This document shows positions 8,760 through 16,244 of a DNA stretch of 33,303 bases, in pieces. The stretch comes from UBA1275 sp038124025 (GTDB lineage: Bacteria; Bacteroidota; Rhodothermia; Balneolales; Balneolaceae): NCBI GenBank assembly GCA_038124025.1, contig JAYPBC010000023.1, positions 1 through 33,303 of the forward strand, in the 5' to 3' direction. The translations under genes were made by a program, and so were the position numbers. Under the pieces are notes generated by a model. That model ran no database searches. It saw only the letters and a list, made by a program, of their open reading frames with translations, and was not told the DNA's origin. The number at the start of each line of letters is the position of its first letter. The stretch's first letter is position 1.

Positions 8760-8804
8760 AAAAAAGCGAGGCATTGAACGTCTTTCAACGGCAATCCTCG
8801 CTTT
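8760..8804 (-). terminator. Terminator-like hairpin in the clpB leader
   Basis: On the minus strand AAAGCGAGG (8804-8796) pairs with CCTCGCTTT (8771-8763) over 9 bp, extended by ATTG/CAAT (8795-8792 with 8776-8773) past one bulged base. It ends in a run of six T (8765-8760). An alternative inner stem TTGAA/TTCAA is possible. This has the form of an intrinsic terminator but lies only about 20 nt before the clpB start codon. It may therefore be a leader attenuator, a thermosensing structure or the end of an upstream transcript. Confidence 0.65.
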
Positions 8805-8845
8805 CCAAACTACCAAAACCGTGCCACTAATGGCCTTGCTTGGTG

Positions 8846-8870
8846 AAAACCTGCCTAATTTGCAGGTTTT
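8846..8870 (-). terminator. Probable terminator of degP
   Basis: A perfect 9-bp stem AAAACCTGC (8846-8854) and GCAGGTTTT (8862-8870) with a 7-nt loop, 15 bp past the degP stop codon. The minus-strand T-run is only four bases and belongs to the stem. The symmetry means it could act in both directions. Confidence 0.55.
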
Positions 8871-8886
8871 ATGTATCCGGATACAT
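8871..8886. repeat. 16-bp perfect palindrome at the degP stop codon
   Basis: ATGTATCCGGATACAT reads identically on both strands. Position 8886 is also the last base of the degP stop codon, and the palindrome abuts the terminator stem at 8846-8870. With no loop it is more like a protein-binding operator than a hairpin, but no factor can be named. Confidence 0.6.
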
Positions 8887-10424
8887 TACATCCTAAATGC
8901 TATAAATTGTTTTATGTTGTCTCGTTCAACGGTGAGTAAAATGGCCTTATCATCCGCTTCAAGGCTGCGATTCACTTCCGCATAAAATTCATCGGCCGTA
9001 TCTACCGATTTGCGTTTAACCGCTGATACAACATCTCCATTTCTCAGTCCTCTTTGATAGGCTTGGCTGGATTCTTTAATCCCCTGAACGAGTACCCCTT
9101 CAACCTCGTCACTTAACCGTAGCTCGGATCGTAAGGTCTCCGTCAAAGTACGGACACTAAATCCTAAATCCTCCACCATATCTCTGCTAGTGGTGGAATT
9201 CGAAGCGAGAGCTTGCTCTTCTGGACGCTCCCCAATGGTAATGATTAATTCAACTGGTTTACCATCTCTTACTACTTGAACTTGAATTTTTTCGCCGGGT
9301 TGTAAACTGGCAATATCTGTCCTAAAAGAATCCCAACTTTTAACAGATTCCCCATTCAGACCAACTATAATATCTTCTTCTTTTAGCCCTCCTTTGTCCG
9401 CTGGACCTTTGGCCTCAACTCGGCCTACAATAACTCCTTTTGAGACTTCAAGACCAAGAGCATCGGCCATGGTAGGGTCAAGTTCACCCGCAGTGTACAT
9501 CCCCAAGTATCCTCTACTAACTGAACCATCGTCAATAAGATCGTCCATAATTCGTTTAGCTAATTTGATGGGAATGGCAAAACCTATTCCATCATTACCG
9601 CCGGATCGTGAAGCAATTGCCGTGTTAATTCCCACCAAGCTACCATTCAGATCTACCAATGCTCCTCCAGAATTACCAGGATTTATGGCCGCATCGGTTT
9701 GGATGTAATCACCATAAGCGGTTAAGTTTAAAGATCGCCCGCGAGCACTGACGATCCCAAATGAAACCGTATGAGCAAGATCTTCGCTCAAAGGACTACC
9801 AATAGCCAACACAAAGGAACCTACTTTTGCTTCGTCGCTATTTCCCAATGGTAAGGCTGGCGCCACCCCCGCCTGCACCTGTAACACCGCGATATCCGTC
9901 ATTGGATCGGTTCCAATAACTGTAGCTTCTAGTTCCTGACCATCATAAAGTCGAACCATAATTTCATCGGTATTTTCAATCACATGATTATTGGTCAAGA
10001 TATGTCCTTCATCTGAGACGATTACCCCTGAACCCAAGCCCCTTTGCACATATTCGCGTGTATTTTCTCGGGTATTAGGATTTCCAAAAAACATCGAGAA
10101 CGGATCCATCATCCTAACTTCACGCGTTCGCTGAGTAGTGATCGTCACAACAGATGGGTTTGAATTTTCAGCAATCTCTACAATGGCATCATTAAAATCC
10201 TTAAGACGCATAATAGGTTTGTTTAACAACTCTGAACCGCGTGATGTATCATAGCGATCATCCACATGTTCAACTGAATCACTCACCCCTACCCAAAGAT
10301 GGTCATTTGAGATTAAATCGGGGTTAAACCCGCGAATTCCTGCAAATAGAAACAGAGCAATTGGAATAATTAAGGATAAAATTACGGTAAAAGAATTAGC
10401 TGATATTCGCTTCATAAGCTTCAT
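8886..10424 (-). CDS. degP: DegP/HtrA-family periplasmic serine protease (Do-like)
   Basis: Envelope protease/chaperone that degrades misfolded exported proteins. The 512 residues hold an N-terminal membrane or signal segment (11-30), a trypsin-like domain with catalytic His147 (TNNHV), Asp177 (MTDIAVLQV) and Ser252 (NPGNSGGAL), a first PDZ domain about 305-395 and a second about 415-510. An Arg/Met/Phe-rich LA-type loop lies at 100-125. The hydrophobic head has no obvious cleavage motif, so the protein may stay anchored. ATG at 10424; Met4 is an alternative start. It lies between hsp20 and clpB on the same strand, a proteostasis grouping. DegP, DegQ and MucD are not distinguishable here; the symbol is by family. 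Confidence 0.93.
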   Translation of the reverse strand: MKLMKRISANSFTVILSLIIPIALFLFAGIRGFNPDLISNDHLWVGVSDSVEHVDDRYDTSRGSELLNKPIMRLKDFNDAIVEIAENSNPSVVTITTQRTREVRMMDPFSMFFGNPNTRENTREYVQRGLGSGVIVSDEGHILTNNHVIENTDEIMVRLYDGQELEATVIGTDPMTDIAVLQVQAGVAPALPLGNSDEAKVGSFVLAIGSPLSEDLAHTVSFGIVSARGRSLNLTAYGDYIQTDAAINPGNSGGALVDLNGSLVGINTAIASRSGGNDGIGFAIPIKLAKRIMDDLIDDGSVSRGYLGMYTAGELDPTMADALGLEVSKGVIVGRVEAKGPADKGGLKEEDIIVGLNGESVKSWDSFRTDIASLQPGEKIQVQVVRDGKPVELIITIGERPEEQALASNSTTSRDMVEDLGFSVRTLTETLRSELRLSDEVEGVLVQGIKESSQAYQRGLRNGDVVSAVKRKSVDTADEFYAEVNRSLEADDKAILLTVERDNIKQFIAFRM

Positions 10425-10466
10425 ATGATGATAGTTATAGGTTTAAATTTTGTAGTCTTAACGAAG

Positions 10467-10517
10467 CAAGGGCGCCTTCTCGTATGTACTCACTAGAATA
10501 CATAAGGGCCGCCCTTG
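10467..10517. repeat. Imperfect inverted repeat between hsp20 and degP
   Basis: Outer arms CAAGGGCG (10467-10474) and CGCCCTTG (10510-10517) pair over 8 bp. Inside are CCTT/AAGG and TATGTA (10483-10488)/TACATA (10499-10504), giving a long interrupted hairpin. No long T-run follows on either strand. It lies about 45 bp after the hsp20 stop and 43 bp before the degP start, so it could end the hsp20 transcript, protect an mRNA end or fold the degP leader. Confidence 0.55.
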
Positions 10518-10561
10518 TTTAGATTAGCTTCACACCGTTTATGGCGATGATTGATTCTGAA

Positions 10562-10990
10562 TTATTGGATTTGAATCTCCTTTTTTACCGCTTTTTCATG
10601 TTTTTTAATGGTCAATCGGAGTATACCGTCTTCATGATTTGCTGTAATTGAATCTGTGTCCAACCCTTTTGGAAGCTGGATACTTCTAGAGAAGGAACCA
10701 TAAAATTGTTCCATTCTGTGTACGTTGACTTTTTTATCCTCATCTACCACTTTACGCTCACCAGTAATATGTAGCATATCTTGTTCCAGATGTATTTTTA
10801 TATCTTCCTTACGAATTCCCGCTAATTCTAAAAGGAATTCTAAATCCCGCTCACTTTCACGAATGTCCACCTTAGGGGTGAAACTGTGTGTGTTGTGAAC
10901 GTTCATTGGCTCAAAAAATTCATCCATTAGCTCATTGAAGCTTTTAGATAAATGACGGTAGCTTGGTCGGTTATATCGTACTAGTGCCAT
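10562..10990 (-). CDS. Small heat-shock protein, Hsp20/alpha-crystallin family
   Basis: ATP-independent holdase chaperone, 142 residues. The alpha-crystallin domain runs from about residue 38 (FTPKVDIRESERDLEFLLEL) to 132. It includes GERKV, the FYGSFSRSIQLP segment and the hallmark EDGILRLTIKK near the end, followed by a short Lys-rich tail with EIQIQ resembling the C-terminal I-x-I motif. ATG at 10990. It is first of the hsp20-degP-clpB block. No CIRCE operator is visible upstream and I could not identify its promoter confidently. Confidence 0.95.
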   Translation of the reverse strand: MALVRYNRPSYRHLSKSFNELMDEFFEPMNVHNTHSFTPKVDIRESERDLEFLLELAGIRKEDIKIHLEQDMLHITGERKVVDEDKKVNVHRMEQFYGSFSRSIQLPKGLDTDSITANHEDGILRLTIKKHEKAVKKEIQIQ

Positions 10991-11165
10991 ATTTGGTACC
11001 TCAATTTTGTGTATTGTTTTATGTTTTGTTTAATCCAATTAACACAAATGGTATGCCATTGGGCTAGACTTTGATGTACTACTGACAAGCCGAACGTAGG
11101 GGTTGGGCCTACTATGACGGGATTTCAGCGCCCTAAAATAGAATGTCAGAAGCTTAAGTAAAATA

Positions 11166-11190
11166 GACAGAACTCCCCTGAAAGTTCGTC
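11166..11190 (-). terminator. Weak possible terminator of the DAHP synthase gene
   Basis: Minus strand GAC-G-AACT, an 8-nt loop, AGTT-C-T-GTC forms a stem of about 8 bp with a bulge, followed by TATTTTAC. It lies about 21 bp past the stop codon. The T-run is short and interrupted. The rest of the 221-bp spacer 10991-11211 also holds a small GTAGG/CCTAC dyad (11096-11112); nothing else is recognisable there. Confidence 0.3.
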
Positions 11191-11211
11191 AAGTTAATGG
11201 AAAAAGTGTCA

Positions 11212-12567
11212 TTACCCGTAACTCTTCTTCCACTCCTTGGATATGAGAAAGGCTAACTCAAGGGATTGTTCATAATTCAGTCGCGGATCACAAAAAGTTT
11301 CATAATTTACATCTAGACCTGTTTCATCCAATCCTTTTGCACCACCAACACATTCGGTTACGTCGTCCCCGGTTAGTTCTAAGTGCACACTACCTAAGTA
11401 ACTTCCTTCCGCTCGGTGAATAGCAAACGCGTGCTTTAACTCTTCCATGATATGGTCAAAATTGCGTGTTTTATAGTCATTGGTAGAAGAAAATGTATTT
11501 CCATGCATAGGATCAGAACTCCAAACAACCGGGAAGCCTTCCCTACGAACCGCTTGTATGAGCCCTGGAAGCCCTTCTTGGATGTTATCTTTTCCAAACC
11601 GAGTTATAATTACAATCTTTCCAGCCTCATGGGAAGGGTTTAATTTCTCAATTAACTTTAATGTCTCATCAATGGTATATGGTGGGCCTATTTTTATACC
11701 AATAGGATTTTCTATACCCCGCAAATATTCTACATGAGCTTCATTTAAATCACGGGTCCGGTTACCTAACCAAACCAAATGGGCACTAAGATTAAAAAAG
11801 CCATCTTTCCGTGGTACTTTTCTAGTCTGAGCAGAATCATAGAATAGGTTAAGTGCCTCATGAGAGGTGAAAAAGTCTACCTTTTGTGACTGTTGCAATC
11901 TACGCTCAGATACCGCATCCATAAATTTTACAGCCTGGGTAATGGATTTCACCATGGATTCATATTCCTGGTGATATGGATTGTTCTTCATAAAATCTAA
12001 TTCCCATTGCTCGGGATAATGTAAATCTGCAAAGCCTTCATCACCCAGGGCTCGAATAAAATTAAGTGTCAAGCCTGCCTTATGATACCCCTCCAATAAA
12101 CGCTTGGGATCAGGCACTCGTTTGGCTTGATTTTTTTCAAAGCCATTGATTAAGTCTCCACGATAATTGTGCATTTCCACTCCATCTATGGTTTCAAATG
12201 CAGAAGAACGGGGCTTAGCATATTGGCCTGCCATTCTACCGACCCTGACAACCGGTACTCCCATCTCATGAATCATAATAAAGCTGGTTTGAAGCAATAC
12301 TTTAACCAAGTTCACAATCTTGGAAGAACGGGTGAGATCAAAACTCTCCGCACAGTCACCCGCCTGAAACATGAAAGCTTTACCCGCACAAACCGCTGCA
12401 AGTTTATCCTTCAGGGATTCAATTTCCCATGAGGTTACCAAAGGTGGCAGGGTTTGAAGCTCGTTATAGGAGCGTTCCAATTCTTCTTTGTTAGGATAAT
12501 CGGGAAGTTGCTGAATTGGATATTCTCTCCAACTAGAAGGACTCCATTTTGCAGTTCGTACAGACAT
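11212..12567 (-). CDS. 3-deoxy-7-phosphoheptulonate synthase, class II (DAHP synthase)
   Basis: First enzyme of the shikimate pathway, condensing phosphoenolpyruvate and erythrose 4-phosphate. The 451-residue length and motifs are those of the class II (plant/Mycobacterium AroG) family: the N-terminal WSPSSWREYPIQQLPDYP, metal-ligand Cys72 in FQAGDCAESF, VGRMAGQYAKPRSS, the PEP-binding region with KIGPPY, and HGNTF plus GSVHLELTGDDVTEC at the C-terminus. ATG at 12567. It is divergent from uvrA, with which it shares a 169-bp spacer; no T-box or trp-type leader peptide is visible there. The gene symbol varies (aroF/aroG/aroH), so none is assigned. Confidence 0.95.
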   Translation of the reverse strand: MSVRTAKWSPSSWREYPIQQLPDYPNKEELERSYNELQTLPPLVTSWEIESLKDKLAAVCAGKAFMFQAGDCAESFDLTRSSKIVNLVKVLLQTSFIMIHEMGVPVVRVGRMAGQYAKPRSSAFETIDGVEMHNYRGDLINGFEKNQAKRVPDPKRLLEGYHKAGLTLNFIRALGDEGFADLHYPEQWELDFMKNNPYHQEYESMVKSITQAVKFMDAVSERRLQQSQKVDFFTSHEALNLFYDSAQTRKVPRKDGFFNLSAHLVWLGNRTRDLNEAHVEYLRGIENPIGIKIGPPYTIDETLKLIEKLNPSHEAGKIVIITRFGKDNIQEGLPGLIQAVRREGFPVVWSSDPMHGNTFSSTNDYKTRNFDHIMEELKHAFAIHRAEGSYLGSVHLELTGDDVTECVGGAKGLDETGLDVNYETFCDPRLNYEQSLELAFLISKEWKKSYG

Positions 12568-12651
12568 AATAACTTACATTTACAATTTCGATAAGATTAT
12601 GAGGGCAATTAACATACAGTATTTTTCGGAAAGCTACGTAAAAAAAGCTAG

Positions 12652-12677
12652 GCAATTAGAAGAAATTGCTCTAATTG
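12652..12677. promoter_or_regulatory. Overlapping inverted repeats upstream of uvrA
   Basis: CAATTAGA (12653-12660) and TCTAATTG (12670-12677) are perfect 8-bp arms around 9 bp. GCAATT (12652-12657) and AATTGC (12664-12669) form a second, mutually exclusive dyad sharing the left arm. This could be an operator in the divergent aroG-type/uvrA spacer or a switchable leader fold. Confidence 0.45.
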
Positions 12678-12689
12678 TTTGGTAATTTA

Positions 12690-12708
12690 GCTATTTGTTT
12701 AAAATAGC
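12690..12708. promoter_or_regulatory. GCTATTT dyad at the likely uvrA promoter
   Basis: GCTATTT (12690-12696) and AAATAGC (12702-12708) are perfect 7-bp arms around a 5-bp centre, 29 bp before the uvrA ATG. The right arm overlaps TAAAAT (12700-12705), a possible -10 box, as expected for a repressor operator. It does not match the E. coli SOS box. Confidence 0.45.
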
Positions 12709-12736
12709 AGACTTAACACTTTTTTAAGGAAGTTGT

Positions 12737-15580
12737 ATGCAGGAGTCTATTGTTATTCGCGGTGCTCGCGAACACAATCTCAAAAACATCGATGTAACCA
12801 TTCCCAGAGATGCGCTTGTTGTAATTACCGGCTTATCAGGCTCTGGCAAATCTTCCTTAGCTTTTGATACGATTTATGCCGAAGGACAACGACGTTTTTT
12901 AGAATCCTTATCTGCTTATGCTCGTCAATTCTTGGGTATGATGGAACGACCAGCGGTTGATTTTATTGATGGCTTATCTCCTGTCATATCCATTGATCAA
13001 AAAACAACCAATCGAAATCCTCGCTCCACCGTCGGTACGGTTACTGAAATTTATGATTTTCTTAGACTTTTATATGCCCGTGTAGCTATTCCTTATTCCT
13101 ATGTAACAGGAATTAAGATGGAAAAACAAACGACTGACCAAGTTGTTTCTGCTATTCTTGGACTTGACGAAGGCACCAAAGCCTACTGCTTAGCACCGGT
13201 AATTAGAGGACGAAAAGGACATTATCGAGAGCTGTTTGAACAAATGATTAAACAAGGCTACTTACAAGCCCGTGTAGATGGAGAGATTATAGAACTTGAA
13301 GCGGGATTAATGTTAGACCGGTACAAAACCCACACTATTGAAATAGTAATAGATCGCTTTGTGGTTAGCTCGAAAAGTGAAAAAAGAATTGCCGATAGTG
13401 TCAGAACCGCTCTTGAAATGGCCGATGGAACCGTAGTACTTGCCCTGAAATCAAAGGATGGATGGGAGGACCGACTTTTTTCACAAAAATTATTCGATCC
13501 TGAAGGTGGTATTGCTTACGAAGACCCAGCACCTAACCTATTTTCGTTTAATTCTCCTTTTGGAGCCTGCTCTACTTGCGATGGATTAGGGCATGCATAT
13601 GATGTTAACTGGGAACTTTTAGTTCCCAACCCAAAGCAAAGTGTGGAAGATGGTGGCATTCGTTTTCTTGGAAAACCCAGAGATATCTTTGCATTTAAAC
13701 AGCTCGAAGCGGTACTTAATCATTATGGAATGGACTTTAATTCCCCCATAACGAGCTATTCTAGTGAACTTATTGACACGCTCATGAAGGGAAGTGGCAC
13801 TCAAAAATATGCCGTCACCTATGAATTTCGCTCCGATAAAGTCACTTACCAACATAGTTATAAAGGATTACGGGATACCATCATTGAACAGTATGAACAA
13901 TCTAAGTCCCCTAAACAACGTGAAAAAGCCAAAGCCTTTATGTCTAAGGTTAGTTGTCCCGATTGCCATGGTGGCCGGCTAAATAAAGAGGCCTTGTCAT
14001 ACAAACTAGATGAATATGGTATTCAAGATCTTGTGCAGATGGACATCCAAGAACTCCGGGATATCTTGTATAATATACACCTAAGCGACCGGCAACAACA
14101 AATTGGGCACCAAATTCTCAAAGAAATCCGAGACCGACTCGACTTTTTGTTGAATGTAGGGCTCAACTACCTCAGCCTTAATCGAGAGGCTCAAACGCTG
14201 AGTGGTGGCGAAGCTCAACGAATTCGACTAGCCACTCAAATTGGAACGCAGCTTGTGGGCGTTCTTTACATACTCGATGAACCCAGTATTGGCCTCCATC
14301 AACGAGATAATAAAAAACTTATTCAATCGCTTGAAACCCTCCGTGACTTGGGTAATAGCGTCATCGTGGTTGAGCATGACCGCGATACCATCGAGAAAGC
14401 TGACTATGTAATTGATATGGGTCCTGGTGCAGGCGCATATGGAGGGCATATTGTAACACAGGGCAAGCCAGATGAATTGGACCCAAATTCTATGACGGCG
14501 CGTTTTTTAAGGGACCAAGAGCAAGTAACCGCAGCTGAGACCCCTAGAGAGGGTAACTCAAAAAAAATAAGTATTACCAACGCTCGAGGACATAACCTCC
14601 GTGCAGTAGACCTTGAAATTCCACTGGGTAAATTTATTGCTGTAACGGGCGTAAGTGGTTCTGGGAAAAGCTCCCTCATCAACCAGACATTGGTTCCAAT
14701 ACTCTCGAATCATTTTTATAAATCTAAGGTGGTTCCCTTGCCTTATGACAAAGTTGAGGGCCTTGAACACATTGATAAAATCATCTCCATCGATCAAAGT
14801 CCCATCGGTAGAACACCACGGTCTAACCCAGGAACCTATACTAAGGTCTTCGATCATGTTAGAAGGCTCTTTGCAGAATTACCTGAATCCAAAATACGTG
14901 GCTATGATCAAGGGCGGTTTTCGTTCAATGTAAAAGGCGGACGCTGTGAAACCTGCAAAGGTGACGGGGTACGTAAAATTGAAATGAATTTTCTGCCTGA
15001 TGTATACGTTGCTTGTGAAACCTGCCAAGGACGCCGCTATAACCGAGAAACATTGGAGATATACTTCCGCGAGAAGAATATTTCAGAGGTCCTTGAAATG
15101 CCCATCTCAGAAGGTGTTGAATTTTTTAGCTCACAGCCTGCCATTTCGAGGATACTAAAAACACTTAACTCAGTGGGGTTAGGCTACCTTACCTTGGGAC
15201 AATCTAGCACCACCTTATCCGGTGGTGAAGCTCAGCGAATAAAACTTGCCCGTGAACTCTCAAAAATTGGTACAGGTAATACACTGTATGTGATGGATGA
15301 ACCCACTACGGGCTTGCATTTCCAAGATGTTCGACTACTGGTGAATGTAATTCAACAATTAGTGGATAAGGGGAATACCGTAATGGTAATCGAGCACAAC
15401 CTAGATGTGATTAAAGCAGCAGATTGGGTGATTGATTTAGGACCAGAAGGTGGTAAGGCGGGTGGACAGATTATTGCAGAAGGAAGCCCCAGAGTAATTT
15501 CTGAAGTTTCTAATTCACATACAGGTCAATTTTTAAAGCAAGAATTTGAACGACTATCTTCCGTTGTAGGAAAGTTGTAA
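12737..15580 (+). CDS. uvrA: Excinuclease ABC subunit A (UvrA)
   Basis: DNA-damage sensor ATPase of nucleotide-excision repair; a dimer loads UvrB at lesions. At 947 residues it is full length. Visible: first Walker A GLSGSGKSS (32-40), a zinc module with CSTC and CPDC pairs in the first half, ABC signature LSGGEAQRIRLATQ, second Walker A GVSGSGKSS, a second zinc module with CETC ... CETC, signature LSGGEAQRIKLARE, and Walker B ILDEP and VMDEP. All elements of a functional protein are present. ATG at 12737 is preceded by AAGGAAG. A 23-bp gap leads to the following orphan gene. Two dyads lie in the upstream spacer. Confidence 0.98.
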   Translation: MQESIVIRGAREHNLKNIDVTIPRDALVVITGLSGSGKSSLAFDTIYAEGQRRFLESLSAYARQFLGMMERPAVDFIDGLSPVISIDQKTTNRNPRSTVGTVTEIYDFLRLLYARVAIPYSYVTGIKMEKQTTDQVVSAILGLDEGTKAYCLAPVIRGRKGHYRELFEQMIKQGYLQARVDGEIIELEAGLMLDRYKTHTIEIVIDRFVVSSKSEKRIADSVRTALEMADGTVVLALKSKDGWEDRLFSQKLFDPEGGIAYEDPAPNLFSFNSPFGACSTCDGLGHAYDVNWELLVPNPKQSVEDGGIRFLGKPRDIFAFKQLEAVLNHYGMDFNSPITSYSSELIDTLMKGSGTQKYAVTYEFRSDKVTYQHSYKGLRDTIIEQYEQSKSPKQREKAKAFMSKVSCPDCHGGRLNKEALSYKLDEYGIQDLVQMDIQELRDILYNIHLSDRQQQIGHQILKEIRDRLDFLLNVGLNYLSLNREAQTLSGGEAQRIRLATQIGTQLVGVLYILDEPSIGLHQRDNKKLIQSLETLRDLGNSVIVVEHDRDTIEKADYVIDMGPGAGAYGGHIVTQGKPDELDPNSMTARFLRDQEQVTAAETPREGNSKKISITNARGHNLRAVDLEIPLGKFIAVTGVSGSGKSSLINQTLVPILSNHFYKSKVVPLPYDKVEGLEHIDKIISIDQSPIGRTPRSNPGTYTKVFDHVRRLFAELPESKIRGYDQGRFSFNVKGGRCETCKGDGVRKIEMNFLPDVYVACETCQGRRYNRETLEIYFREKNISEVLEMPISEGVEFFSSQPAISRILKTLNSVGLGYLTLGQSSTTLSGGEAQRIKLARELSKIGTGNTLYVMDEPTTGLHFQDVRLLVNVIQQLVDKGNTVMVIEHNLDVIKAADWVIDLGPEGGKAGGQIIAEGSPRVISEVSNSHTGQFLKQEFERLSSVVGKL

Positions 15581-15603
15581 GCTTACTATCTTGATGATCT
15601 TCT

Positions 15604-16158
15604 ATGAATTTTTTTCGCACACATATTCTTAAAAATATTAGTCTAAGCCTACTGCTCTTCGCCTTCGTTACCCAGAGTATACCTATGCTCGAAAATGAAC
15701 TCGAAAATCAACGCTTTACTCAGTGGCTCAATAAACACTTCAACCACTCATTAGCTACGAATCAATACCCTGAACTTTCTGACCCCAAACGTCTTGAATC
15801 TATCCGTCATCATTTACAAGAACTATGGAATGAAAGCGACAACTTGGATCAATGGACAAATGCAGTTAAGGCTTATTTAAAGCAAAAAAATCTAGATCAA
15901 AAACTTCTTATCGAGTGGAACATGCTGGATCATATGGACCAGCATCAGCACATGGCTCTACTTCAGGAGTCAAGGGTATATGCCCTAAACAATCAGGCAC
16001 ATGGTAAATCAACCAAACTAACCGGACCTGATTATCTATCCGAACCCACTACCCATAAGACTCAACTAGGCTCTAACACTAGGTCTAGCCGCTCAAGCTA
16101 TTCAGTAGCTAAAATAGAGCGCCCCCTGAGTAGTGGAATAGCCATAGGCGCGCCATAG
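15604..16158 (+). CDS. Hypothetical exported or membrane-anchored protein
   Basis: I do not recognise this 184-residue protein. A basic/hydrophobic N-terminus (residues 1-28, LKNISLSLLLFAFVTQS core) looks like a signal peptide or single anchor. The middle, about 30-125, is hydrophilic and probably helical, rich in Asn, Gln, His, Leu and Glu with several Trp. The last 50 or so residues are Ser/Thr/Pro-rich and look disordered. No Cys follows the hydrophobic stretch, so it is not an obvious lipoprotein. ATG at 15604, 23 bp after uvrA. Codon use looks like that of its neighbours. Its place before secD may be incidental, since secD has its own promoter. Confidence 0.7.
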   Translation: MNFFRTHILKNISLSLLLFAFVTQSIPMLENELENQRFTQWLNKHFNHSLATNQYPELSDPKRLESIRHHLQELWNESDNLDQWTNAVKAYLKQKNLDQKLLIEWNMLDHMDQHQHMALLQESRVYALNNQAHGKSTKLTGPDYLSEPTTHKTQLGSNTRSSRSSYSVAKIERPLSSGIAIGAP

Positions 16159-16195
16159 CCCTCACTAGCCTGCTTTTTATACTTTTGGTTCACTT

Positions 16196-16224
16196 TTGCC
16201 GAACTACCCTAAACATTTTATACT
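16196..16224 (+). promoter_or_regulatory. Probable secD-secF promoter
   Basis: TTGCCG (16196-16201), a 17-bp spacer and TATACT (16219-16224), with the predicted start near 16231 and the secD ATG at 16245. This gives a very short leader of about 14 nt. Assigned by eye. Confidence 0.55.
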
Positions 16225-16244
16225 AACAATAAAACATCATAATT

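Noticed and set aside
8740..8885. Possible CIRCE/HrcA operator before clpB
   Set aside because: The inverted repeats here (AAAGCGAGG and AAAACCTGC stems) do not resemble TTAGCACTC-N9-GAGTGCTAA.
12568..12736. E. coli-type LexA box before uvrA
   Set aside because: No CTG-N10-CAG pattern with the usual TATAT centre is present; only the unrelated dyads described.
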